Shown here in pieces: positions 17,048-26,269 of a DNA stretch of 64,000 bases (within the stretch, counting starts at the first letter, position 1; each line of letters starts with the position of its first letter). The translations under genes were made by a program, and so were the position numbers. A model generated the notes under the pieces. That model was not told the DNA's origin and searched no databases. It saw only the letters and a list, made by a program, of their open reading frames with translations. The DNA comes from Mycolicibacterium gilvum (GTDB taxonomy: Bacteria > Actinomycetota > Actinomycetes > Mycobacteriales > Mycobacteriaceae). The DNA lies in contig NZ_UGQM01000001.1 of the NCBI RefSeq assembly GCF_900454025.1, positions 6,084,426 through 6,148,425 on the forward strand. The letters are read 5' to 3'.

Positions 17048-18253
17048 TCAGAAGCCGTAACCGAGCTCGGCGGGGATGTCCGTGGCGAAGGCGGCATCCA
17101 GCGCCCGCAGCTGCGTCGAGTCCTCGCAGCGCAGACGGTGCGCCGCGGCGAACGCCGACGCGCGGTGTGCGCCGAGATAGAGGCTGCCGAGCACCGACAG
17201 ATCGGTGTGCACGTCGGCGGGCGCGTCGGTGGCCACACACGAGGCACGGCCGCCCCGGATCTCCACCGCGAACCGCCCCCCGCCGTCGAGCACCGGGTCT
17301 GAGACATCCAGCGCCACAGACAGATCCGCGTCATACGTGCGCGCCTGCAGAACGGCGGGGATGTCGAGCATCCGCAGCCACAGACCGTCCTGGACATCCA
17401 CGGTGCGGACCAGCCGGGCATCGGTCAGCAGATACGGCAGCAGGGCGCCGGGGTGGGTCGTGATGTCCACCGTGGCCATCAGGTCCAACCCCAGCAGGGT
17501 GCGCCACAACGCGATGTAGGCCTGCGGGGTAGCCGCGGCCAGCTTCGTGACCTGCGCCCGATCCTTACGGCGCTCACTGTTGTGCACCCGGTACATCGCG
17601 AACCCGTCGCCGTGCAGCAGACAGTACAGCGCGCTGCCCCCGCCGCGGAGGCTCTCACGGTCCTCGAGGATCTCGTCCCACAGCCGTGCCGGGGTGCGCA
17701 GCCCGCCGGGGGTCTGCAGCCGCCAGCGCTCGTCGATGTCCTCGAGCTGCGCACGATGCTCCGCCGGACGCACGATGCGCACACCACCGGGGTCGGGAAC
17801 TCCCGCCCGCAGTTGAGCCCGCTCCCGCTCGACCGACACGTTCTCCCACACGGTCGCGGGCCCGTAGCCGAACCGGCCGTAGATTCCGGCCTCGCTCGCC
17901 TCCAGGCCGGCGATCGGATAATCGCCCATCCTGCTGTGCAATTCGTTGAACATCGCCGTCAGTGCACCGCGCCGCCGATGCGTCGGGGCGACGGCCACGA
18001 ACGACACCCCGGCCATCGGCAGCACCGCCCCGCCGGGCACCGTCAGTTGCAGGTCCAGGAACAACGCGACACCGACGACCTCGTCCCCGTCGCAGGCGAC
18101 GACGACGCTGTCCGGCGGCATCATCGACCGCCACACCTGCACCGTCTCGTCGGGACGCCACACCCCGAAACCGGTCGCGGCGATCAACCCGATGGCCGGC
18201 CAGTCGGTCTCGGTGGCGGAACGGACGGTCAGAGAGGTGGTGTGTGCCGGCAC
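17048..18253 (-). CDS. Eis-type GNAT acetyltransferase
   Basis: A 401-residue enzyme of the Eis family, which transfers acetyl groups from acetyl-CoA to amines such as aminoglycosides. Two GNAT folds are followed by an SCP2-like C-terminal domain. The CoA loop is VAPTHRRRGALT (89-100). Tyr125 (GIYGRFGYG) corresponds to the catalytic Tyr of Eis, and the chain ends in YGF, whose terminal carboxylate acts as base. The start at 18253 is divergent from the hydrolase gene, with a 65-bp shared region. The gene has no counterpart between Rv0045c and ino1 in M. tuberculosis. Whether it acetylates drugs here is unknown. Confidence 0.9.
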   Translation of the reverse strand: MPAHTTSLTVRSATETDWPAIGLIAATGFGVWRPDETVQVWRSMMPPDSVVVACDGDEVVGVALFLDLQLTVPGGAVLPMAGVSFVAVAPTHRRRGALTAMFNELHSRMGDYPIAGLEASEAGIYGRFGYGPATVWENVSVERERAQLRAGVPDPGGVRIVRPAEHRAQLEDIDERWRLQTPGGLRTPARLWDEILEDRESLRGGGSALYCLLHGDGFAMYRVHNSERRKDRAQVTKLAAATPQAYIALWRTLLGLDLMATVDITTHPGALLPYLLTDARLVRTVDVQDGLWLRMLDIPAVLQARTYDADLSVALDVSDPVLDGGGRFAVEIRGGRASCVATDAPADVHTDLSVLGSLYLGAHRASAFAAAHRLRCEDSTQLRALDAAFATDIPAELGYGF

Positions 18254-18306
18254 AGACGAAACGGTGTCAGACCCGCACCGTCCGACGCATTCGAATATCC
18301 ACTGCG

Positions 18307-18312
18307 TACTGT
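18307..18312 (+). promoter_or_regulatory. -10 box of the alpha/beta hydrolase gene
   Basis: TACTGT ends 6 nt before ATG 18319, consistent with a leaderless transcript in the short region shared with the divergent eis-like gene. Confidence 0.5.
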
Positions 18313-18318
18313 CAGACC

Positions 18319-19215
18319 ATGGACGACACCGACGACGAGCTGGCCAGCCTGTCCGAGTTCATCTTTCTTCAGGAGAACGCACGCCAGGCGGGGGTATCGG
18401 GACCGCTGCCGACAGTGGCCCGCCTCGACGCCGGACCCGTCAGCGGCCTGAAATTCGGCGACGACGATCCGCAGGTGGTCTTCCTGCACGGCGGCGGGCA
18501 GAACGCCCACACCTGGGACACCGTGATCCTCGGGCTCGGTGCGCCTGCGCTGGCCCTCGACCTTCCCGGGCACGGCCGCTCGGCGTGGCGTGAGGACGGC
18601 GATTACGGGCCCGTGCTCAACGCCGTCGCGGTCGAACCGGTCATCCGCGAGCACGCCCCGAGCGCCCGGCTCGTCGTCGGGATGTCGCTGGGCGGGCTGA
18701 CCGCGCTGCGGCTGGCCGTGACCGCCCCCGAGCTGGTCCCCCAACTCGTCATGGTCGACGTGACACCGTCCGCGCCGGAACGGCACACCCAGATGACCGA
18801 CGCCCAGAAGGGCACCGTCGCCCTCGTGCAGGGTGAGCGGACGTTCCCCACCTTCGACGCGATGCTCGACGTGACTGTCGCCGCCGCACCGCACCGCGAT
18901 CGGGAATCGTTGCGGCGCGGCGTCTTCCACAACGCCAAGCGGCTCGATGACGGAACCTGGACCTGGCGCTACGACAGCATCCGCAAGGGCGAGGGCTTCG
19001 AGGGGCTCTGGGAGGACGTCCCCCGACTCGCCACGCCGACCACGCTGATCCGGGGCGCGAACTCGTTCTTCGTCAACGATGACGACGCATCCGAATTCGC
19101 CCGGACCGCACCGGGATTCCAGGGTGTCCACGTCGTGGAGAACTCCGGGCACTCGGTGCAGAGCGATCAGCCGCGCGTACTCGTCGACCTGCTGCGGAAA
19201 GTGCTGGCGAACTAG
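18319..19215 (+). CDS. Alpha/beta hydrolase (Rv0045c-like esterase)
   Basis: A 298-residue alpha/beta hydrolase. The oxyanion loop is HGGG (57-60), the nucleophile Ser123 lies in GMSLGG and the catalytic His278 in NSGHSV. An acid residue near the late strand (about 250-256) probably completes the triad. Position next to ino1 and similarity point to M. tuberculosis Rv0045c, an esterase active on short acyl chains. The start is ATG 18319 just after a TACTGT box; the longer frame to 17962 opposes the eis-like gene. Its TAG stop shares a CTAG palindrome with the stop of the convergent protease gene. Confidence 0.92.
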   Translation: MDDTDDELASLSEFIFLQENARQAGVSGPLPTVARLDAGPVSGLKFGDDDPQVVFLHGGGQNAHTWDTVILGLGAPALALDLPGHGRSAWREDGDYGPVLNAVAVEPVIREHAPSARLVVGMSLGGLTALRLAVTAPELVPQLVMVDVTPSAPERHTQMTDAQKGTVALVQGERTFPTFDAMLDVTVAAAPHRDRESLRRGVFHNAKRLDDGTWTWRYDSIRKGEGFEGLWEDVPRLATPTTLIRGANSFFVNDDDASEFARTAPGFQGVHVVENSGHSVQSDQPRVLVDLLRKVLAN

Positions 19216-20948
19216 TCGGCCTTCGCGTACACCAGATAGCCGATGTCGGTGAGAATGCCCAACTCGATGTCGCTGAGCGTTCGTACACTGGGGCCACGGC
19301 TGGTCGCCGCGTTCATCAGCTTCTCGTCCCCATCGTTGAAGGTCCAATCATCGAGGTGCGCGCCGGAACTCCCCTCGTCCCACGGGTCGGGCGTGAAGAT
19401 GGGAACGTAACCGCCGTAAGCGTCCTCGGCGTGGGATCCGCCCCAGTACAGACCGCCGTCCTCACCCTCGAGATACCCGTCGAACTCCTCCAGCCACTCG
19501 AAGTCCGAACTGATCGGGCTGGTCCCGTTCCGGGTGACGATGAAACTGTCCAGGATGTACCAGTGGCGACGGTCGCGGTCGCCGGGCTCCTCGGTCCCCG
19601 AGGTGAACCCGAACGCGTGCAGCAGCTCATGGATCGCCACGGCCCGGAAGTCGAACTTGTCGGACGGGACCTCGTCACCGATCTCCCAGCCCTTACCCCA
19701 GTTCCAGTTGATCGAGCCGTCGGCCTCCTCGCCATTCGAATCCTCGCCACCTAGCAGCTTGTTCTGCACCACCGTTCGCCAGTAGCCCGGGTCCCGGCTG
19801 ATCGTGCCGCTGCCCGCCGACGCCAACGTCGATGAGCTTGCGTTGTCGGACCCTTCGACCTCGAAGGTCAGTGTGACGGGCCTGGTCACTCGGAAGTACG
19901 CGACGAGATCGTCCGCGGCGTCCTGCAGGGCCTCCCGACGTGGCGTCGTCCAGTACTGCGAGCCGGTGGTGAAGTCGAAGTCGAAGGTGACGGCGCCCTG
20001 GTTGACCAGAGAGGTGGCTCTGCCGCTGCCCAGGGGCCGCAGCAGTTGCAGCAGGTTGACATGCAGGCCGAGATCGATGGCGCGCACATGGAACGCGTCG
20101 ACACCGTCGAACTCGGCGCCGGGTGTGTAGGTGTAAGTGCCGTCGGCGTTGATCTTCACCGTGCCCGTTGCCGGCGCCCTGGTGATCACGTACCGCAGCC
20201 TGTCGCCGTCAGGATCGATCGCGCCGATGGTTCCGGTCACCGGTCCGGTGATGACGCCGGTGATCTGGACCGGAGCGATCGTCGGAGCCTGGTTGAAGAA
20301 CGTGGTTCGCATCGCCACGAACGACTCCTGCATCCTCTCCTTGCGCTCATCGGTGACATCCAGCGAGTCCACCCACTCCTGGTTTCTCTGGGTCCATGCC
20401 GCGAGTGATTCGGCGACCCGCTTCTCATAGGCGCTCTGCTCCGACACGTACGGAGGCTGGGTGGCTGCCCGGCCAGGGAGCGCGGTTGACGAAACCTGTT
20501 CTGCTACCGCAGCTTCCACTGTGGAGACGTCATCCGTGTCCTCGTCGGAGTCCTCGACGACGTCGGTGTCGACCGCGACCCTCGCGCGCTGCGTCGAGGG
20601 TTTGACCGCGACGGGCTCGGCGTCCGACTCCTCCGCGTCAGGTTCGTCGTCGGTTTCGTCGTCGGCCGCCTCGTCGTCGGTTTCGTCGGCGTCGGTCGCA
20701 GCGTCCGCATCGGTCGCAGCGTCCGGCGCGGTGGAGCCGCCATCCTCACCGGCGGAGGGTCCCGCATTGGTCGCGCCGGCGGACGCGGACTCGCTTCCGG
20801 GGTCCGCCGCCGCTGTGGCCGTCTCCGCGAGCACACCGAACCCGAGCAGGGCAGCGCCCATGCCCGCCGTCACGGCGCCGGCGTGCAACCACCGGCGCAC
20901 GGCGAAGGCTTCCGACCTACGAGCTCGACGATGTGTGTGAGTCGACAC
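19212..20948 (-). CDS. Secreted Ig-like/metzincin-like metalloprotease, copy 3 of the cluster
   Basis: A 578-residue exported protein. An extended N-terminus with WLHAGAVTAGMGAALLGFGV and an AAA-D cleavage site is the signal. An acidic Asp/Glu/Ala linker (about 50-120) follows, then a cadherin/Ig-like repeat (about 219-295) with DPDGDRLRYVI and DGTYTYTPGAEFDG. The catalytic domain has HELLH at residues 440-444 followed by AFGF, and a Met-turn-like LMNAATSRGP near the end before a C-terminal helix (ELGILTDIGY). HExxHxxG plus a Met-turn is metzincin-like; the third zinc ligand is not certain. It is last in a three-gene operon, 32 bp after copy 2. Confidence 0.82.
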   Translation of the reverse strand: MSTHTHRRARRSEAFAVRRWLHAGAVTAGMGAALLGFGVLAETATAAADPGSESASAGATNAGPSAGEDGGSTAPDAATDADAATDADETDDEAADDETDDEPDAEESDAEPVAVKPSTQRARVAVDTDVVEDSDEDTDDVSTVEAAVAEQVSSTALPGRAATQPPYVSEQSAYEKRVAESLAAWTQRNQEWVDSLDVTDERKERMQESFVAMRTTFFNQAPTIAPVQITGVITGPVTGTIGAIDPDGDRLRYVITRAPATGTVKINADGTYTYTPGAEFDGVDAFHVRAIDLGLHVNLLQLLRPLGSGRATSLVNQGAVTFDFDFTTGSQYWTTPRREALQDAADDLVAYFRVTRPVTLTFEVEGSDNASSSTLASAGSGTISRDPGYWRTVVQNKLLGGEDSNGEEADGSINWNWGKGWEIGDEVPSDKFDFRAVAIHELLHAFGFTSGTEEPGDRDRRHWYILDSFIVTRNGTSPISSDFEWLEEFDGYLEGEDGGLYWGGSHAEDAYGGYVPIFTPDPWDEGSSGAHLDDWTFNDGDEKLMNAATSRGPSVRTLSDIELGILTDIGYLVYAKAD

Positions 20949-20980
20949 AGGACCATTCCCCTTTTGGTTGTTCGGGCCGC

Positions 20981-23900
20981 TCAGAGCCGGCGACGGTCGG
21001 CGACGGCATACGGCGGTGTCGCGGGCGTCACGACGTGATAGCCGAGATCCCGCAGGATGGCGAGCTCCATCTCGCTGAAGATCCGCACCCCTGGGCCCGT
21101 ATCCGTCTTGGCGTTCATGATCTTCTGGTCGTCACCGTCGAAGGTGAAATCGTCGAGGTGTGAGAACGAGCTGCCACCCTCGAACTCCCCCGGTGTGAAC
21201 AACGGGATCAGATATCCGTCGTAGGCCTCGATCGCGTTCGATCCCCCGAAGTAGAGGGCCCCGTCATCCCCGGTCAGCTTGGAGTCGTTGAGGGTCGCCC
21301 ACTCAGCGAGGAAGAACACCCTGGTACCGCGCACGTTGACCATCAATCGGTCGAACCTGCTGCGATTCGCGCCGAGATTCTCGCCCGGCTCACCCAACGA
21401 CGACAGGAACCCGAAGGAGTGCATGAGCTCATGGATCGCGGTCGTGACGAAGTCGTACTCATCGGCCGTCACTTCACCGTCGAGCGCCCACTCATGGTCA
21501 GCGAAGTTCCACGAGATCGTGCCATCTGCTCTGTCGCCGTTGGCATCCCGACCGGTCTGCAGCTTGTGTTGCACGACGGTGTCCCAGTAGCCGGGCAGCT
21601 TCGAGATGTACGGACTCGTGGCCGAGGCGAGTCCCCGCTCCGGATCTTCCGGATCCTCGAGATTGACGTCGTAGGTCAACGTGACGGGCCGGTTGACACG
21701 AAAGTACTCCTGCAGGTCCCGGGCTACCTGCTCCAGCGCGTCCTGGCGATCCTCGGTCCAGTCGTCACCGGTGTAGTTGAAGACGAACCTGATCGCGTTC
21801 TGGTTGATCAGGTTGAAGGCGCTGGTCCCGATACCGCGGAACGGGTTGAGCAGGTTCACGTGCAGACCGGAGTCTATGGCCATGACCCTGAACGAATCGA
21901 CGCCGTCGAATGCCGCTCCCGGTGTGTAGGTCCACGTTCCGTCGACGTTCAGGACGACCGAGCCCTGGCGGGGTCCGCTGACGATGCGGTAGCGGATGGC
22001 GTCACCGTCGGCATCCTCCCCGTTGATCTGTCCGGTGATCACGCCGGCGACAAGGCCGGTGACCTGAACCGGATCGACCGTCGGGGCCCGATTGAGGAAG
22101 GTCGTACGGAACGTCGCGAAGGACTCCTCCAGTTCCGCTTTGCGCTCGTCACTGACATCGAGGGAGTCAATCCACTCCTGGTTGCGTGCGCTCAGACCGT
22201 CCACGATGTCGGCGACGACCTCGGCCCAGGTCCGGCGCGGGGACAAGGCGGTCGGTGCGGCCACCGGCGGCCGTGCCGGTTCTGCTTCGTCCTCGCCGCC
22301 GTCCTCTGCGCCGTCCTCTGCGCCGTTCTCCTCGGACTCCTCGGACTCCTCGTCCGTGGCATACGGGGGATTCTCCGGGTTCACCACGTAATAGCCGAGA
22401 TCCTCCAGGACGCCCAGCTCGACCTCGCTGAAAACCCTTGGCGCAGGACCTTCGTCGGTTCCCGAGTTCATGATCTTCTGGTCGTCGCCCGCGAACGTCG
22501 CATCGCTGAGATGGCTGATCGAACTCGCGCCGCCCCAGATCGTCGAGGTGCGCAACGGCACGAGGTACCCGCCGTAAGCCTCGACGGCGTTCTTGCCGCC
22601 GAAGTAGAGCCCGCGGTCACCGCCCGTAAGCTTCGGATCGTTCACCGACGACCACTGTCCGTTGGTGAAGACCGATCGGCCGTCTGCGCTCACGATGAAC
22701 CGGTCGTACTCCTCACGATTCGCGCCCTGGTTCTCACCGGGCCCCTGCAGCGTGGAACCCCAGCCGAACGCGTGCATCATCTCGTGAATCGCCACCGAGG
22801 TGAAGTCGAACTCCTCGCTGGAGACCTCGTCACCCAGCGCCCACTCGTTCCCGTCGCCCCAATTCCATGAGATCTCACCGTCGGCTTCTTCGCCGTTGGC
22901 GTCCTCACCGGTCTGCAGCTTGTTCTGCACGACCGTGCGCCAATAGCCCGCCGCAGTCGAAATACGTTCGCTGCCTGCCGATGCGAGCGTTCCGGGCTTG
23001 TCCTCCTCGTTCACGTCGAAGGTCAGTGTGACGGCCTCACGCACGCGGAAGTACGCAGTCAGGCTCGCTGCGACCTCCTCCAGTTTCTCCCGGCGTTCCT
23101 CGGTCCACTCGTCACCCTCATAGGTGAAGTCGAAGCGGATCGCGTTCTGGTTGATGAGGTTTTCGCCCGTCGTGCCCATCCTTCGGAACGGGTTGAGCAG
23201 GTTGACGTGCAGGCCGGCGTCGATCGCCATCACGCGGAAGGTGTCGACACCGAGAAAGCCCTCACCCGGGGTGTAGGTGTAGCCGCCGTCGTCGTCGAAG
23301 ACGACAGTGCCGAATTTCGGCCGCGTCACCAATCGGTAGACGAGCTCGTCGCCGTCGGCGTCCTCGGCGTCGACCTTGCCGGAGATCGCGCCGCCCAGAA
23401 GGCCCTCGATCTGCACCGGATCGACGGTGGGCGCCTGGTTGAAGAAGGTTCGGCGCAGCGACCGCATCGCTGCTTCGAGATTGGCCTTCGCGTCGTCAGA
23501 GGCGTTGAGGTTGTTGATCCACGCGACGGTGTCGTCGTTCCATTTCTCAAGAACGTCGGCGACGACGTCGTCCCAGGTCTTGCGTTCCCGCAGCCACGGA
23601 GGTGCCGGCGCCGGTGGCTGTTTCACCTCGGCCGGCGGCTCCTCGTCCTCTTCCTGCACGGCCGCGTCGTCTTCCACAGTGACGGGGGCACTCGCCACCC
23701 GCACCAGATTCGGCTTCGCCGCGCGGTCCTGCACGCCCTCCGCGGCGGTGTCGATTTCGGCGGCGTCGCTTTCGGTTTCGGTGTCGGTGTCGGTGTCGGT
23801 GTCGGCCGTGTCGCGGCGGGAGTTGCTGCCCTTCGAGGAGGCCCTGTCGTCGGCATCGTCGTCGGCGTCTTCTCCGGCGTCGGTCGAATCGGAGGCTGCG

Positions 23901-24157
23901 TCGGTGGTCGACGAGGACTCGTCACTATCCGCCGACGAGGATGCCCGCGGCGACGCGCTCGTCGTGTCCGTCGGACTGTCTGCTGCCGCTGTCCCGGTCG
24001 AGGGCCCCATCAGCGAGAAGCCCAGCAACGCCGCTCCCATTCCCGCCGACGCCGCGCCGAGCTTCAGCCACTGCCTCACCGGGAAATCGGCGGACCTGCC
24101 CTGCGCTGAGTTCTGCTTGCGGCGTGCGTGATTCGTGCGCGACCTTGCCATGGACAA
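20981..24157 (-). CDS. Secreted metzincin-like protease with two tandem catalytic modules, copy 2 of the cluster
   Basis: A 1058-residue exported protein made of two complete modules. The signal segment (FPVRQWLKLGAASAGMGAAL) matches copy 1 almost exactly. An acidic linker holds a hexameric Thr-Asp repeat. Module 1 has an Ig-like repeat (about 239-309) and a protease with HEMMH at 458-462, then IMNSGTDEGP. An acidic Glu-rich spacer (about 600-630) leads to module 2: Ig-like repeat (about 689-760), HELMH at 909-913, then IMNAKTDTGP. Both active sites look intact. Module 2 resembles copy 1 more than it does module 1 around HELMHSFGFLSSL. Substrate unknown. Confidence 0.82.
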   Translation of the reverse strand: MSMARSRTNHARRKQNSAQGRSADFPVRQWLKLGAASAGMGAALLGFSLMGPSTGTAAADSPTDTTSASPRASSSADSDESSSTTDAASDSTDAGEDADDDADDRASSKGSNSRRDTADTDTDTDTETESDAAEIDTAAEGVQDRAAKPNLVRVASAPVTVEDDAAVQEEDEEPPAEVKQPPAPAPPWLRERKTWDDVVADVLEKWNDDTVAWINNLNASDDAKANLEAAMRSLRRTFFNQAPTVDPVQIEGLLGGAISGKVDAEDADGDELVYRLVTRPKFGTVVFDDDGGYTYTPGEGFLGVDTFRVMAIDAGLHVNLLNPFRRMGTTGENLINQNAIRFDFTYEGDEWTEERREKLEEVAASLTAYFRVREAVTLTFDVNEEDKPGTLASAGSERISTAAGYWRTVVQNKLQTGEDANGEEADGEISWNWGDGNEWALGDEVSSEEFDFTSVAIHEMMHAFGWGSTLQGPGENQGANREEYDRFIVSADGRSVFTNGQWSSVNDPKLTGGDRGLYFGGKNAVEAYGGYLVPLRTSTIWGGASSISHLSDATFAGDDQKIMNSGTDEGPAPRVFSEVELGVLEDLGYYVVNPENPPYATDEESEESEENGAEDGAEDGGEDEAEPARPPVAAPTALSPRRTWAEVVADIVDGLSARNQEWIDSLDVSDERKAELEESFATFRTTFLNRAPTVDPVQVTGLVAGVITGQINGEDADGDAIRYRIVSGPRQGSVVLNVDGTWTYTPGAAFDGVDSFRVMAIDSGLHVNLLNPFRGIGTSAFNLINQNAIRFVFNYTGDDWTEDRQDALEQVARDLQEYFRVNRPVTLTYDVNLEDPEDPERGLASATSPYISKLPGYWDTVVQHKLQTGRDANGDRADGTISWNFADHEWALDGEVTADEYDFVTTAIHELMHSFGFLSSLGEPGENLGANRSRFDRLMVNVRGTRVFFLAEWATLNDSKLTGDDGALYFGGSNAIEAYDGYLIPLFTPGEFEGGSSFSHLDDFTFDGDDQKIMNAKTDTGPGVRIFSEMELAILRDLGYHVVTPATPPYAVADRRRL
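23770..23805. repeat. Hexanucleotide repeat inside the double-module protease gene
   Basis: Six consecutive six-base units (two TTTCGG, then four TGTCGG on the plus strand) encode an acidic Thr/Asp/Glu run in the linker after the signal peptide. Gain or loss of a unit keeps the frame, so length variation would be tolerated. Confidence 0.7.
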
Positions 24158-24193
24158 CCTTTCGAGGTTCCGGAGTACTGGAGTTCGGAGGGG

Positions 24194-26035
24194 TTACTTG
24201 CGGCGCGTCCGAAACAGGAACACGAATCCGATCAGTGCCGCCGGTGCGTACGGGGGCTGCTGCGGCAACACCACGGTGTATCCGAGGTCCCTGAGGATGC
24301 CGATCTCCATGGCGCTGAACAACCTTGGTGACGGCCCTGTGGGGGTTTCGGCGGTCATGACCTTCATCCTGTCGCCGGTGAACGTCAGATCGTCGACGTG
24401 CAGAACGGAACTGCCGCCCTTGAACTCCCACGGAGTGAACAGAGGAATCAGGTATCCGTCGTAGCCCAGGACGGCGTTCGGACCACCGAAGTAGAGCCCC
24501 CCGTCCTCACCTTCCAGCTTCGGGTCGTTCGATCGTTGCCATCGGCCCAGCACGAACGGGTCCGTGCCGCGCGCCGTCACGATGAACCGGTCGAAGACAC
24601 TCAGATCGAGATCCTGTGCGGAGCCGGGTTTGCCCAGCGACGACAGGAAGCCGAACGAGTGCATGAGCTCGTGTACGGCCACGGCCGTGAAGTCGTACTC
24701 CGCCGCCGACACCACGTCTCCGAGAGCCCATTTGTGGTCGGCGAAGTTCCACGTGATCCAGCCGTCGGTCTTGGCCCCGTTGACATCACGTCCGGTCTGC
24801 AGCTTGTGCTGGACCACCGTCGGCCAATAACCCGGCAGTTTCGAGATGTAGTCGCTTCCGGCTGCCGCGAGGCCACGCTCGGGATCCGTGGGGTCCTCGA
24901 GCCTCACGGCGTAGGTCAGGGTCACCGGACGATCGACGCGGAAGTATTCGAGCAGACCAGCGGCGACGTCCTCGAGCGCCTTCTGCCGAGGCTCCGTCCA
25001 ATCCGCGCCGGTGTAGGTGAACTCGAACGTGATCGCGTTCTGATTGATCAGGCCGACCGCGCTCGTCCCGACACCTCGCAACGGGTCGAGCAGGTTCAGG
25101 TTGGACCCGGCGTCGAGGGCGACCACCCGGAAGGTGTCGACGCCATCGAAGTTCGCCCCCGGGGTGTAGGTGTAGGTGCCGTCGGCGTTGACGACCACCG
25201 ATCCTTCTCGGGGATTGCCGGCCAGCCGGTAGACGATCCTGTCTCCGTCGGCGTCCGAGGCCTCGATCCTGCCGGTGATCGCGCCGCTGACCAGCCCCGT
25301 GACCTGGATCGGGTTCAGCGTGGGAGCCTGGTTCAGGAACGTGCGCTTGAACTGCGCGAACGACGCCGCCAGCTCGGCCTTGCGCGCCTCGGAGACGTTG
25401 AGCGAATTGATCCATGCCTGGTTGCGCTGAGTCCAGGTGTCGACGATCCGAGAGACGGTCTCGCCGCGGGCGCGCCGGGGCGCCAGCCAGTCCGGGGCTT
25501 TCACCGGCGGCGCCGGCTGCTGCTGTTCCTGCTCCTCTTCTGCCGGCTCCGCCGCCGCGCCCGACAGCCGTGCCGCCCTCGGCTTCGTCGCTCCTTGCGG
25601 GGCGGCCTCGGTGTCCTCCGCCTCGCCGGTGTCGATGTCGCCGGTGTCGATGTCGTCGTGCTCGGCGGCGTCCTCGTCGTCTGCCGGCCGGACGTCGCGC
25701 CTGGATCGGCTCGCCGTGCCGGCCTCGCTGTCGGAGTCGTCGGCCGACGCACTTCCGGAGGTGGTGGCGCCGGCTTCCCGGTCGGCCCCACCCGCCGGTT
25801 TGCCGGAGGGGCTGTCCCCGGCCGAGGAGGACGACTGCGCCGAGGAAGTGTCCCCCGTGCCGTCGGCCGCGGCGGTTCCGGTCGCCGGACCCAACAGAGA
25901 GAAGCCCAGCAATGCCGCACCCATCCCCGCAGAGGCCGCGCCGAGCTTCAGCCACTGCCGGACCGGAAAGCCTGCCGCCCGCCGAACACTTTGATCTTGT
26001 TTATTCAGTGGTCGTTTCGCGGGTGGCTGCGACAT
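24194..26035 (-). CDS. Secreted Ig-like/metzincin-like metalloprotease with C-terminal hydrophobic tail, copy 1 of the cluster
   Basis: A 613-residue exported protein, first in the three-gene operon (36 bp before copy 2). The signal segment at about 23-57 shares QWLKLGAASAGMGAALLGFS with copy 2. A Ser/Asp/Glu linker (58-170), a helical segment (about 190-230) and an Ig-like repeat (about 235-310, ASDADGDRIVYRL) follow. The catalytic domain has HELMH at 455-459 (SFGFLSSLG after it) and VMTAETPTGP as Met-turn. Unlike the others it ends with ALIGFVFLFRTRRK, a short hydrophobic stretch plus basic tail that could anchor it. The start is ATG 26035 with GAGGGGG upstream. Confidence 0.83.
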   Translation of the reverse strand: MSQPPAKRPLNKQDQSVRRAAGFPVRQWLKLGAASAGMGAALLGFSLLGPATGTAAADGTGDTSSAQSSSSAGDSPSGKPAGGADREAGATTSGSASADDSDSEAGTASRSRRDVRPADDEDAAEHDDIDTGDIDTGEAEDTEAAPQGATKPRAARLSGAAAEPAEEEQEQQQPAPPVKAPDWLAPRRARGETVSRIVDTWTQRNQAWINSLNVSEARKAELAASFAQFKRTFLNQAPTLNPIQVTGLVSGAITGRIEASDADGDRIVYRLAGNPREGSVVVNADGTYTYTPGANFDGVDTFRVVALDAGSNLNLLDPLRGVGTSAVGLINQNAITFEFTYTGADWTEPRQKALEDVAAGLLEYFRVDRPVTLTYAVRLEDPTDPERGLAAAGSDYISKLPGYWPTVVQHKLQTGRDVNGAKTDGWITWNFADHKWALGDVVSAAEYDFTAVAVHELMHSFGFLSSLGKPGSAQDLDLSVFDRFIVTARGTDPFVLGRWQRSNDPKLEGEDGGLYFGGPNAVLGYDGYLIPLFTPWEFKGGSSVLHVDDLTFTGDRMKVMTAETPTGPSPRLFSAMEIGILRDLGYTVVLPQQPPYAPAALIGFVFLFRTRRK

Positions 26036-26269
26036 AATTGACCCCCTCGACAGTGCCTGCGCGGGACGCTACCGCACCGCCGTGCCGTCTGTCAGCAAAT
26101 TCCGTAGAGAATCTCCGCCCGCAATCGCCGCCGCGTGAGACGCTGGGGCCCGGCGGTACGTCAACTGCTGTTCACCCCAAGTCTGCCCGCCGCTGGCCCG
26201 ACTGCCGTAACTTCCCGCACGTTCGGCCGTCCAGCCCCGGCCGGGACCCCGTTGGAAGGAACCGCACCC
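26036..26269. promoter_or_regulatory. Divergent promoter region between the protease operon and the phoX-like gene
   Basis: 234 bp with no convincing gene. It must contain promoters for the minus-strand protease operon and the plus-strand PhoX-family gene. A GAGGGGG ribosome site for copy 1 and GGAAGG for the PhoX gene are visible at its ends. No clear PhoP box or other known operator was recognised. Confidence 0.4.

Noticed and set aside
22186..24131. Plus-strand frames opposite the protease cluster
   Set aside because: Shadows produced by Asp/Ser-rich codons on the minus strand (read as repeated Ser/Val or Gly/Val).
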